Assembly: GCF_001577305.1 (NCBI RefSeq)
Contig: NZ_CP014518.1
Span: forward strand, 1,116,001 to 1,180,000
Source of the DNA: Sinomonas atrocyanea
GTDB taxonomy: Bacteria > Actinomycetota > Actinomycetes > Actinomycetales > Micrococcaceae
Length of the DNA: 64,000 nucleotides
Reading direction: 5' to 3'
Both the position numbers and the translations under genes were made by a program. Under the pieces are notes generated by a model. That model was not told where the DNA came from. It searched no databases and saw only the letters and a list, made by a program, of their open reading frames with translations. Below, in pieces: positions 48,773 to 56,631 of the stretch (within the stretch, counting starts at the first letter, position 1; every line of letters begins with the position of its first letter).

Positions 48773-50335
48773 CTATGGGGCCACGGCGGCGGGCGAGCCG
48801 GCGGGCGACGCCGGGTGCTCGCCGTCGTGCGCCGAGGCGTCGCCGTGGGAGGCGAGGTACTCCTCGTCGCTCACGTCCGCCCGGATGCCGAGCGGCACGC
48901 CGTGGTGGATGCGGCTCTTGAACCGCGGGTAGCCGAGGGCGAGGTAGAGCAGGCCCGAGGTGAGGGTCCCGGCGAGCCAGGAGAGGTCCACGCCGCCCAT
49001 CGCGGTGGCGACGGGGCCCTGGAGTGCCGGGTCTCCGCCGTACATGAACATCCAGGTCATGAACAGGCCGACCACGAAGGCGACGATCGCGATGGGGTTG
49101 ACCGCCTTGAGGCGGGTGTCCTTCGGGTCCAGGAAGAGGTAGCCGAAGTTCTTGTGCCTGCGCTCGAAGACGAAGTAGTGGACCGCCATGATGCCGCCCC
49201 AGGTCGCGACCCACGCGACGATGGCGCCGAGCCAGCTGTCCAGGAGGGTCGCGAAGTCCTCGGCGAAGAGGAAGAAGATCACCGCGACCATGGACAGGCA
49301 GCCCACCACGATGGACAGGGCGCGGCGGCCGATGCGGATGTCGAGGGCCTGGGCGGCCACGCCGAACGTGTAGAGGTTGATGATGTTGGTGGCGATGGGG
49401 CCGTGGATCACGAGCAGGATCACCGGGATCGCCATGGCGCCGAAGCTCTTGACGATCAGCTCGCCCGGGTCCGCGGTGCCGTTCATGGTCGCCAGGCTCG
49501 CGCCGAGCAGGCCCAGCCACACGACCGGCAGGAACTGGCCCAGGACCGAGGTGAGGTAGAGCTTCTTCTTGGGGATGCTCTTGGAGACGAACCGGGAGTA
49601 GTCGGGCGCGTAGGTGAACCAGCCGATGCCCCAGCCGATGCCGATGGCGGTCATGATCCCGGACATCGCGGCGATGCGCTCGCCGCCGGTGAGGATCGCG
49701 CCGGCCGGACCGGCGTAGTGCCAGTCGATGGGCAGCTGCGTCCAGGCGATGATGGACATCGCGACGAGGACCAGGAGGGTGGGCGGCATGGTGATGCGCT
49801 CGAACTTCGCGATCGCGCCGTACCCGCGGTAGCAGATGGTGACCTGGATGCCCATGATGACGGCCGCGATGCCGATCTTCCAGGCCAGGTTCTGCTGTGT
49901 CGGGTCGACCCAGCCGATCATGCCGAAGAGGGCCATGACCAGGTCGAGGATGACCCAGGTGTTCACGGCGGACCAGCCCACGGCGACGAGGGCCTGGATC
50001 GCCGCGGGGAGGTAGGCGCCGCGGCGTCCGAACGCCCCGCGGGCCAGGAGCATGCCGGTCGCGCCGGTCTTCTGCCCGAGCAGGACGAAGAAGCCGAAGC
50101 CGACCATCCCGATGATGTTGCCGATGACGAGGACAGTCATCGTGTCCGCCAGACCGAGGCCCATGTTGATGCCGAGGGCGCCGAGGATCCAGTTGATGGG
50201 GGCAACGTTGGCCCCAGCCCAGATCCAGAACTGGCCGGAGACCTTGGTGGTGCGAGCTGACTCGGGGACGGGCTGCAGCACGTCTTCGACGACGTGGGTG
50301 GCGTCCTCAGTCTTGCTCTGAGTGCGAAGGCTCAT
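48773..50335 (-). CDS. NCS1-family permease (CodB-like)
   Basis: 520-aa permease with about 12 transmembrane helices of the cytosine/hydantoin carrier family. Seen: SGQFWIWAGANVAPINWILG at helix 1, GARGAFGRRGAYLPA-like ARGAFGRRGAYLPAAIQALV at helix 3, and FTYAPDYSRFVSKS at the helix 6-7 loop. It heads the creatininase transcript, so creatinine is the most plausible substrate, with N-methylhydantoin or cytosine as alternatives. The C-terminal tail is low complexity and includes a 12-bp match to the dispersed 13-mer (48820-48831). Confidence 0.9.
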   Translation of the reverse strand: MSLRTQSKTEDATHVVEDVLQPVPESARTTKVSGQFWIWAGANVAPINWILGALGINMGLGLADTMTVLVIGNIIGMVGFGFFVLLGQKTGATGMLLARGAFGRRGAYLPAAIQALVAVGWSAVNTWVILDLVMALFGMIGWVDPTQQNLAWKIGIAAVIMGIQVTICYRGYGAIAKFERITMPPTLLVLVAMSIIAWTQLPIDWHYAGPAGAILTGGERIAAMSGIMTAIGIGWGIGWFTYAPDYSRFVSKSIPKKKLYLTSVLGQFLPVVWLGLLGASLATMNGTADPGELIVKSFGAMAIPVILLVIHGPIATNIINLYTFGVAAQALDIRIGRRALSIVVGCLSMVAVIFFLFAEDFATLLDSWLGAIVAWVATWGGIMAVHYFVFERRHKNFGYLFLDPKDTRLKAVNPIAIVAFVVGLFMTWMFMYGGDPALQGPVATAMGGVDLSWLAGTLTSGLLYLALGYPRFKSRIHHGVPLGIRADVSDEEYLASHGDASAHDGEHPASPAGSPAAVAP

Positions 50336-50394
50336 GTGAGACTACTTTCTCGTGGTATTCGCTGGGGGAGCGAGTAGCCGGCTGCCTTCAAGCG

Positions 50395-50467
50395 TAGGTG
50401 TGTGGCCCGTCACCACCTAGACTCATTCTGTCGCCTACGGGGCGCATTCACCGTGACACTCTGTCAC
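50395..50467. promoter_or_regulatory. Palindromes in the permease-pucR divergent region
   Basis: GTGACACTCTGTCAC (50453-50467) is a perfect 6-3-6 palindrome ending 20 nt before the pucR-type ATG. TAGGTG (50395-50400) and CACCTA (50414-50419) form a second inverted pair nearer the permease start. Both are candidate operators for the PucR-family protein on itself and on the permease-creatininase operon. Confidence 0.55.
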
Positions 50468-50487
50468 CCCTTCGGAGGTCTGTTGCC

Positions 50488-51993
50488 ATGTCCCTGCCCC
50501 TGAGTTCCATCCTCGCCGGAGGCGTCTTGGCCGTGGGGGCGCCGGTGGTGGTGGGCGGCGGGGCACGGGTGGCCCAGGCCCGTGTCCGCTGGGTGCACTC
50601 GAGCGAGGTGCTCGAGATCGCGCCGCTGCTCTCCGGCGGGGAGCTGCTGCTCACCGGCGGCGCGGCGCTGCTCGCGCTCAAGCCGGCGGCGCAGGCCGAG
50701 TACGTGTGGAGCCTCGCCTCGCGCCGGGTCGCCGCACTCGCGGTCGAGACCGCGGGGACGGGGCGGCACCTGCCCGCCGAGCTGGTGGCCGCCGCTGATG
50801 AGGCCGGCCTGCCGCTCATCGAGCTGCGCCAGGTGGTCCCCTTCGTCGAGGTGGCCGAGGCCGTGAACCGGCGGATCGTCTCCGACCAGGTCACCTCCCT
50901 CCAGCTCGCGGACCGGCTCTCGCAGGCGCTCACCGAGCGGATCGCGAGCTCGGGCGCGCAGCTCGGGCCGCTCGTCGAGCTCATCGCCGAGACTCTGGGG
51001 CTGCACGCGCGCGTGGTCGACAGCCGCGGGGCCGTGCTCGCCTCCGGCGGCCCCGAGGCGCCCGAGGGCGCGCGCGGCCCGGACGCCGAACTCTCGGTGG
51101 GCGGGATCGGCGTGGCGCGTCTCGAGCTCGCGGGCGGCCCCGAGGCGGACACCGAGCTGCTCGAGACCGTGCTCGCGCGCGTGCGCAGCATCGTGGCGCT
51201 CGCCCTCGCGCAGCAGCACCGGCCGAGCCTGGCCAGGCTCGCCGAGGACGAGCTGCTGCGCCTCATCGGTGCTGGCGGCGGCGGCGACCGGCTCATCGAG
51301 CTCAGCCAGGCGGCCGGCATCCGTGCCGACCAGCCGGTGGCGATGGCGGTGGTGCGGCGGCCGGCCGACGGCCCCTCGGACATCGAGCAGCGGGCCCGCG
51401 CCGCCCTGCCCTCCGCGCTCCTGCTCGTGGACGGGGCGTGGGTGGACATCCTCATGCCCCTCGGTGGGGGCGGAGGCGAGGCCGAGCGCGAGCGGGTGCT
51501 CGGCCTCCTGCGCGAGGCCGTGGGCCGGGCCGGGCTCACGGGCGCCCTCGGGCCCACCGCGCCGTCCGTCCGCCAGGCGGCCTTCTCCCTCGCCGAGGCG
51601 CGCGCCACGTGGCGGCTGGGGCGCTCGTCCAAGTGGACCGACGCGATCCACGACGCTGCCGACTTCCTCGTGGAGCGCGTGGCCGAGAGGTCGCTCACCC
51701 GCGGTGCCGTGGACTCGATCGTCGAGGAGTCCCTCGGCGAGCTGATCCGGCTCGACCAGCGCACGGGCGGGGAACTGGTGCGCACCCTGGACGTGTGGAT
51801 CACCGCCGGGTGCAACGCCTCGGAGGCGGCCGAGGTCCTCTTCCTCGAGCGCCAGTCGCTGCACAAGCGGCTCCGGCGCATCTTCGCGGCCATCGGCGGC
51901 GACCCCCGCGGCCGCGGGAAGCTCGGTGCGCTCGCCTTCGCGGTCAAGCTGGTCCGCGGCAACGCCCAGCTCCGCGAGGACCCCCGCCCCTGA
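50488..51993 (+). CDS. PucR-family transcriptional regulator
   Basis: 501 aa. N-terminal PucR domain (about 1-120: LSSILAGGVLAVGAPVVVGG, VRWVHSSEVLEIAPLLSGGE, LLLTGGAALL), a middle GGDEF-derived region, and a C-terminal helix-turn-helix: LVRTLDVWITAGCNASEAAEVLFLERQSLHKRLRRIFAAIG matches the PucR/CdaR HTH. PucR proteins sense purine or related nitrogen compounds and activate catabolic genes. Divergent from the permease-creatininase operon, which is its most likely target. ATG with GGAGG 9-10 nt upstream. Confidence 0.92.
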   Translation: MSLPLSSILAGGVLAVGAPVVVGGGARVAQARVRWVHSSEVLEIAPLLSGGELLLTGGAALLALKPAAQAEYVWSLASRRVAALAVETAGTGRHLPAELVAAADEAGLPLIELRQVVPFVEVAEAVNRRIVSDQVTSLQLADRLSQALTERIASSGAQLGPLVELIAETLGLHARVVDSRGAVLASGGPEAPEGARGPDAELSVGGIGVARLELAGGPEADTELLETVLARVRSIVALALAQQHRPSLARLAEDELLRLIGAGGGGDRLIELSQAAGIRADQPVAMAVVRRPADGPSDIEQRARAALPSALLLVDGAWVDILMPLGGGGGEAERERVLGLLREAVGRAGLTGALGPTAPSVRQAAFSLAEARATWRLGRSSKWTDAIHDAADFLVERVAERSLTRGAVDSIVEESLGELIRLDQRTGGELVRTLDVWITAGCNASEAAEVLFLERQSLHKRLRRIFAAIGGDPRGRGKLGALAFAVKLVRGNAQLREDPRP

Positions 51994-52033
51994 CCCGGCC
52001 TCTGACCCCGCCCGCCTTCCCCCTCCCGTTCTC

Positions 52034-52079
52034 CCCGTTTCGGGCACGCATCTCGTCGCGAATCTGGCGTTCCGGGTAC
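52034..52079. repeat. Single arm of the dispersed repeat element
   Basis: A 46-bp stretch aligns without gaps to the left arm of the palindrome at 18229-18425: the first 25 bp differ at one base, and the last 21 bp keep the CGTT-CGGGTAC end. No inverted partner is visible within 150 bp. Confidence 0.8.
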
Positions 52080-52166
52080 GACGGCGGCCGCGGCCTCCCG
52101 GAGGCGGCGCCGGCCTTGGCGGCACGTCGGACCGGCGGACCCTGCCTCCGGGTGCACAGTGGGACC

Positions 52167-52628
52167 ATGCAGCACGTGATACAGCTCCTTGCGGCCCTGG
52201 CGAACGGCCGTGCCCGCACGCGCTTCGCCCAGGTGGCCCTGGCAGGGGAGGCGGGCACCCCCGCAGATGCCGCAGCGGACCGGCTGCTGCGCGCCGCCGG
52301 GGTGCTCGAGGACCTCCCCGGCGGTGCCGTGAAGGTCGACGAGGCCGCGCTCGCGGCGCTGCTGGGAGAGGCCCGTGCCGCTGTCCCGTCCCGGCCCGCC
52401 GGGAAGGTAGACCTCCTCCCGCGCCAGCGTGCCCTGCGCATCCAGGTCCTGCGGGAGCTTGCCGCTGCGGTCCTCGGCGAGGACGAGCGCATCCCCGAAC
52501 GCGAGCTCAATGCCCGCCTCGGCGAGCGCGCCCTCGACATCCCCGGGGTGCGCCGTGCCCTGGTGGACGAGGGGATCGTGGCCAGGGAGGCCGACGGCAG
52601 TGCGTACTGGCGGCCCGGCGAAGGCTGA
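52167..52628 (+). CDS. DUF2087-domain protein
   Basis: 153-aa protein. The C-terminal half (VDLLPRQRALRIQVLRELAA to GIVAREADGSAYWRP) matches the DUF2087 domain, often fused to or near regulators; residues 1-75 form a small Ala-rich helical domain that could be a winged helix. No catalytic motif. Lies between pucR and a convergent MFS gene. Function unknown. Confidence 0.72.
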   Translation: MQHVIQLLAALANGRARTRFAQVALAGEAGTPADAAADRLLRAAGVLEDLPGGAVKVDEAALAALLGEARAAVPSRPAGKVDLLPRQRALRIQVLRELAAAVLGEDERIPERELNARLGERALDIPGVRRALVDEGIVAREADGSAYWRPGEG

Positions 52629-52664
52629 CCCCGATCGCGGCACACCGCCTTCCGGGCACGGACA

Positions 52665-52720
52665 GACGCCCCGCCGCCAGGGAGGACGCTTCAGCGCGTC
52701 CTCTGGGCGACAGGGCGTCT
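52665..52720. terminator. Bidirectional nested terminator
   Basis: Inner hairpin GAGGACGC (52682-52689) with GCGTCCTC (52696-52703), loop of 6; outer arms AGACGCCC (52665-52672) and GGGCGTCT (52713-52720). It separates the convergent DUF2087 and MFS genes. Confidence 0.8.
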
Positions 52721-52737
52721 CGCGGGGCGAGCGGCGC

Positions 52738-54096
52738 TCAGGCGCGCTGGGAGGCGGAGCCGTGCGGCGCCGTCGTGCGTCCGTCCAGTGGTCGGTGCGC
52801 CGTCTCCGGGAGCAACCACGCCGCGATGAGCGCCCCGGCGGCGATGAGGGTCAGGTAGATCGCGGGCGCCATGGGGTTGCCGGTGGTCGCGATGAGCCAC
52901 GTCGCCACGAACGGCGCGGTCCCGCCGAACACGGCATAGCTCACGTTGTACGTGATGGCCGACGCCGTGTAGCGCACCTCGGTGGGGAAGACCTCCGAGA
53001 GCAGCACGGCCGTGACGACGTTCGCGGTCACGGCGCCGACCGCGAGGAGCGCCTGCCCCCCGAGTGCCGCGCCGAAGGTCCCGCCGGAGGCGAGGAGGTA
53101 AGCAGGGATGGCGAGGCCACCGAGCAGGAGCGACGACGCGGCCATGGTGGGCTTGCGCCCGATCCGGTCGCACACCCTGCCCAAGACCGGGGCGAGGGCC
53201 GCGGCGAACCCGAGCGCGATGACGTTGCTGAACAGCACGAGGTCGGCGGGCATCTTCACGACCTCGCGCAGGAACGTGGTCATGTACGTGGAGAACGTGT
53301 AGAAGCTCAGGGCGGTGAGGGCGATGTACCCGCCCAGGATGAGCATCGGGCGCCACTGGAGGGCGAACGTCCGGCGGAGGGGAGCGTGCTCCTTGCCGCG
53401 CTGCGCTTCGAGGGCCGCCTGGAAGACCGGCGACTCGTCGAGCCGGCGCCGAATGTAGAACGCCACGATCCCCAGGGGCGCGGCGACGAGGAACGGAATG
53501 CGCCAGCCCCACGCGTTCATGGCGGCGGCACCGAGTCCCGCCGTGAGCCCCCAGCACAGCAGGGCGGCGCCAGAGAACGAGCCGAATGTCGCGGCGGGCA
53601 TCCAGGAGGAGTAGCGCGAGCGCTCGCGGGCGGGCGCGTGCTCGATCACGTAGGCGACGGCGCCGGCGTACTCGCCGCCGGCGGAGAGGCCCTGGACGCT
53701 CCGAGCGAGGGTCAGCAGGAGAGGCGCGAGGACGCCCACCGCGCCGAACGTCGGCAGGAGGCCGATGGCCATGGTGGCGCCGGACATGAGGAGGACGGTC
53801 AGGGCCAGCACGCGCTTGCGGCCGATCCTGTCGCCGAGAACGCCGAAGACGGCGCCGCCGATGGGGCGGAGCGCGAACGCGACCGCGAAGACGGCGAAGG
53901 TCTGGAGCAGGCCGACGACGTTGTCGCCTGCGGGGAAGAAGGCATGCGCGAGCTGGGTCGCGAGGAAGCCGTACACGGCGAAGTCGAACCATTCGACGAC
54001 GGTGCCGGCCGCTGCGGCGCCGGTGACCTTGCGGAGCACCGACTGGGTGACGGGGGCGGTCTGGCCGCCAGGGGTGGAGGGGTCTGCGGGGTTCAT
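52738..54096 (-). CDS. MFS transporter, MHS/ProP-like
   Basis: 452 aa, 12 predicted helices: GTVVEWFDFAVYGFLATQLA at helix 1, GVLGDRIGRKRVLAL, RSVQGLSAGGEYAGAVAYVI and a second-half CDRIGRKPTMAASS loop. It follows the N-carbamoylsarcosine amidase gene on the same strand but beyond a terminator, with GGGAG before its ATG. The tail contains an exact dispersed 13-mer (52768-52780), read here as R-T-T-A. Likely carries an island substrate; which one is unknown. Confidence 0.88.
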   Translation of the reverse strand: MNPADPSTPGGQTAPVTQSVLRKVTGAAAAGTVVEWFDFAVYGFLATQLAHAFFPAGDNVVGLLQTFAVFAVAFALRPIGGAVFGVLGDRIGRKRVLALTVLLMSGATMAIGLLPTFGAVGVLAPLLLTLARSVQGLSAGGEYAGAVAYVIEHAPARERSRYSSWMPAATFGSFSGAALLCWGLTAGLGAAAMNAWGWRIPFLVAAPLGIVAFYIRRRLDESPVFQAALEAQRGKEHAPLRRTFALQWRPMLILGGYIALTALSFYTFSTYMTTFLREVVKMPADLVLFSNVIALGFAAALAPVLGRVCDRIGRKPTMAASSLLLGGLAIPAYLLASGGTFGAALGGQALLAVGAVTANVVTAVLLSEVFPTEVRYTASAITYNVSYAVFGGTAPFVATWLIATTGNPMAPAIYLTLIAAGALIAAWLLPETAHRPLDGRTTAPHGSASQRA

Positions 54097-54162
54097 GTGG
54101 GGCTCCCGGGGAGGGTGGGGATCGTTCGGGGGCGTCCGAGGTGCTCGACGCCAGAGTATGCG

Positions 54163-54197
54163 CAGCGCCCGCCGTCGGACGAGGACGGCGGGCGCTG
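54163..54197 (-). terminator. Terminator after N-carbamoylsarcosine amidase
   Basis: Perfect 14-bp stem (54163-54176 with 54184-54197) and 7-nt loop, 12 nt downstream of the amidase stop on the minus strand. Read-through to the MFS gene is possible. Confidence 0.85.
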
Positions 54198-54208
54198 TAC
54201 GGTGCGAC

Positions 54209-54988
54209 TCAGGCCGGATCTGCGGGGGCCTCTACCTCACGCTGGGGATCCGAGAGGGTCTTCGGGACCGTGTCCTCGAACTGCGGGAGGCCGTTCAGGT
54301 ACTCCACCACCGAATCCGTGGACTCCACGTCGCCGAACTTGTTGTCGATGTCGTAGAGGTTCCACTGCACGACGCCCGGGACGCGGTCGCCGATGGTCTC
54401 CTTGGCGATGATCGGGCGGAAGCCCTTCGCGATCGCGTCCTCGACCGTGTGGCGCACGCACCCGGCCGCGGTCGCGCCGGTCACGATCAGGGTGTCGATG
54501 CGGTTGGCGGTCAGAAAGAGCTCGAGGTTCGTCCCCGGGAACGCCGAGGCGCGGTTCTTCTCGATCACGACCTCGCCTTCTGCGGGCGCGATGCGGTCGT
54601 CGATCTGAGCCCAGTACGAGTCTGCCGGAAGGGTCTCCACGGGAATCTTCGAGTACCACAGACCCATGTCGTTCGTCCCGGAGGAGGCGTCGCGGTTGCG
54701 GTACACGTTCGTGGTGTAGAAGACCGGGACCCCCTTGGCGCGCGCGGCCTCGTTGATCCGCTGGACATTCGGGATGATCTCCTCCATGCCCGGGCAGCTG
54801 AACGGGTGGCCCGGCCGCGTCCAGGCGTTCGCGAGGTCGATGTGGATCACGGCGGGGCGGTTGCCGTAGCCGATCCGACGCTTGAAGCCGCGCTCGTTGT
54901 AGATGCCGGTGCCGGCTTCGAACGCCTCCTCCAGCACTGCGGCAAGACGGGTCTCGATGTCCTGGCCCACTGCGGTGTCCTGGCTCAT
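54209..54988 (-). CDS. N-carbamoylsarcosine amidase
   Basis: 259-aa cysteine hydrolase converting N-carbamoylsarcosine to sarcosine, CO2 and ammonia (EC 3.5.1.59). The catalytic triad of the Arthrobacter enzyme is at the identical positions here: Asp51 (HIDLANAW), Lys144 (VVIEKNRAS) and Cys177 (GATAAGCVRH). Long stretches such as FKRRIGYGNRPAVIHIDLAN and VPGVVQWNLYDIDNKFGD match that enzyme as I remember it; only the ends differ. ATG with AAGGAG 7 nt upstream. Its promoter contains three IclR-type palindromes. Last enzyme of the N-methylhydantoin route before sarcosine. Confidence 0.97.
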   Translation of the reverse strand: MSQDTAVGQDIETRLAAVLEEAFEAGTGIYNERGFKRRIGYGNRPAVIHIDLANAWTRPGHPFSCPGMEEIIPNVQRINEAARAKGVPVFYTTNVYRNRDASSGTNDMGLWYSKIPVETLPADSYWAQIDDRIAPAEGEVVIEKNRASAFPGTNLELFLTANRIDTLIVTGATAAGCVRHTVEDAIAKGFRPIIAKETIGDRVPGVVQWNLYDIDNKFGDVESTDSVVEYLNGLPQFEDTVPKTLSDPQREVEAPADPA

Positions 54989-55026
54989 GGTGCACTCCTT
55001 CGAATTTGCTCTGGGGGGATGTGTTT

Positions 55027-55120
55027 TGCTGGGCTAGCAACACGGAGAGGCTGTGATCTACCTCTCGTCAGTTGCTGTAGAAACAATCTATTTGCTTATA
55101 AAGCAACACACAAGAGGTGC
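55027..55120 (-). promoter_or_regulatory. Promoter of N-carbamoylsarcosine amidase with three operators
   Basis: Minus strand: -35 TTGTGT (55109-55114), 17-bp spacer, -10 TAGATT (55086-55091). Three 15-bp sites: TTGCTTATAAAGCAA (55093-55107, perfect, exactly filling the spacer), TTGCTGTAGAAACAA (55073-55087) 20 bp further, and TTGCTGGGCTAGCAA (55027-55041, perfect) in the leader. The block 55070-55120 aligns without gaps to 60625-60675 in front of N-methylhydantoinase (36 of 51 identical by my count). Confidence 0.8.
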
Positions 55121-55146
55121 GGCGAACCTTTTCTGCCGGCCCGGTC

Positions 55147-56496
55147 CTAGTCCTGGCGGACGGTGCGCGGGTTGACGTTGCGTGCCGCGAGAATGAGCAG
55201 CCCCGAGGCAAAAATGGGCACACAGCCGATCCAGAAGGCCGCCGTGCTCCACGTCCACCCGGCGCCCAGGGCGAGCGTGACGAGGAAGCTGCTGATGATC
55301 GCGCCGACTTGCCCGCCGGCGTTGATGATCGAGCCGCCGGTGGCCCTCGTCCGTACCGGGAAGCTCTCGCCGTTGAAGAACAGCAGCGCGGAGAACGGAC
55401 CGATCAGGAAGAACAGGCCGGCGCTGTAGAGCGCGACGACGACTGCGAAGTCCCCCGACGGCGCGAGCAGCATGGCCGTGAAGGAGGCCCCGCACAGGAT
55501 CCAGCCGATGGCGATCGTGTTGCGCCGGCCGATCCTGTCGCCCAGCCAGCCGTGGAACACGTAGCCGGCGAATGCGGTGGCGTTGGAGACCACGAGGATC
55601 ACGAGGGCGTTCGTGAACGGGATGTCCTTGCCGTCCGGGGCGCTCAGGAGGGACGTCCCGAGGATTGCGAACACGAGCACGCCGACCCAGTTCAGCAGGA
55701 ACGAGAGGCCGATCACCACGGTCGAGCGCAGCGACTCTCCCCGGAACGCCTCGGCGAGGGGGGAGCCGTTCGTGTTCGCGTGCCTGTGCGCCTCGAACTG
55801 CGGGCTCTCCTTGAGCCAGCGCCCCGCGATGACGATGAAGATGGCCGGGAACGCCGCCACGACGAAGCACAGCGCCCATCCGCCCACGGGGAACAGGAGG
55901 TAGATCGAGGCGGCCGCGAGCACCGAGCCGATCGGCCAGCCGGACTGGACGAGGGAGTAGATCAGGCCGCGGCGCCGTGCCTTGGCCGGATCGGCGTAGG
56001 CATGGGCGAAGAGCTCGTTGAGGTAGGCGGCGTTGACCGACTGCTCGGCGTAGCCGAGGCCGGCGGCCGAGCGCACGAGGATGAGCAGGACCACGCCGAT
56101 CCCGCCCACGATGCCCACGGCCCAGCCCGCGACCGCGGTCAGGAGCGAGGCGATGGCCGCGCCGACGACGGAGATGAGGATGCCCTTCCGGCGCCCGATC
56201 CGGTCCACCAGGGGGCCGACGGCGAACGCCACGAGCGCCGTGCCGGCCGTGACCCACGTGTTGACCGCCGTGGACTGCGCCGGGGCCCAGCCCACCTCGG
56301 CGGCGAGGACCGGCAGCAGGTTGCCGAACAGGACGAAGTCGTACACGGCGAACGTCCACGCGAAGAAGCAGATCCACGTGGCGATGCGGACGTCCCGCGG
56401 TGTGAGCTGCCCCGCGGTGGCGGGCGCCGCCGTCGTGCGTGCGGCGGCCGACCCGGACGCCTTCGCCGGGTCGAGGGTGCTTTCCATCGGTTCCAT
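55147..56496 (-). CDS. MFS transporter (sugar/aromatic-acid-like)
   Basis: 449 aa with about 12 helices. TWICFFAWTFAVYDFVLFGN at helix 1, GPLVDRIGRRKG in the 2-3 loop, RSAAGLGYAEQSVNAAYLNE in helix 4-5 and HGWLGDRIGRRNT in the second half. The sequence differs from the two MHS-type carriers in the island. It lies between N-methylhydantoinase and N-carbamoylsarcosine amidase, so it may import N-methylhydantoin or a related amide. ATG with AGGAG 6 nt upstream; an exact 13-mer (56428-56440) sits in the N-terminal tail. Confidence 0.88.
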   Translation of the reverse strand: MEPMESTLDPAKASGSAAARTTAAPATAGQLTPRDVRIATWICFFAWTFAVYDFVLFGNLLPVLAAEVGWAPAQSTAVNTWVTAGTALVAFAVGPLVDRIGRRKGILISVVGAAIASLLTAVAGWAVGIVGGIGVVLLILVRSAAGLGYAEQSVNAAYLNELFAHAYADPAKARRRGLIYSLVQSGWPIGSVLAAASIYLLFPVGGWALCFVVAAFPAIFIVIAGRWLKESPQFEAHRHANTNGSPLAEAFRGESLRSTVVIGLSFLLNWVGVLVFAILGTSLLSAPDGKDIPFTNALVILVVSNATAFAGYVFHGWLGDRIGRRNTIAIGWILCGASFTAMLLAPSGDFAVVVALYSAGLFFLIGPFSALLFFNGESFPVRTRATGGSIINAGGQVGAIISSFLVTLALGAGWTWSTAAFWIGCVPIFASGLLILAARNVNPRTVRQD

Positions 56497-56550
56497 GGGT
56501 ACTCCTGGGGTGAGGTGGCTATGAGCCGGAGGTGTGGATGGGCATGGAAA

Positions 56551-56590
56551 GGGCGGCCGGGTGGGACGCTGTGCGTCCCCCCGGCCGCCC
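56551..56590 (-). terminator. Terminator after N-methylhydantoinase
   Basis: Long stem of 17-18 bp with one bulge (arms starting GGGCGGCCGGG at 56551 and ending CCCGGCCGCCC at 56590), loop CTGTG, 42 nt after the hydantoinase stop on the minus strand. Confidence 0.85.
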
Positions 56591-56631
56591 CAGTGACTGG
56601 ATTCAATGCGGTACTGCTGGGTGTTGCGGAA

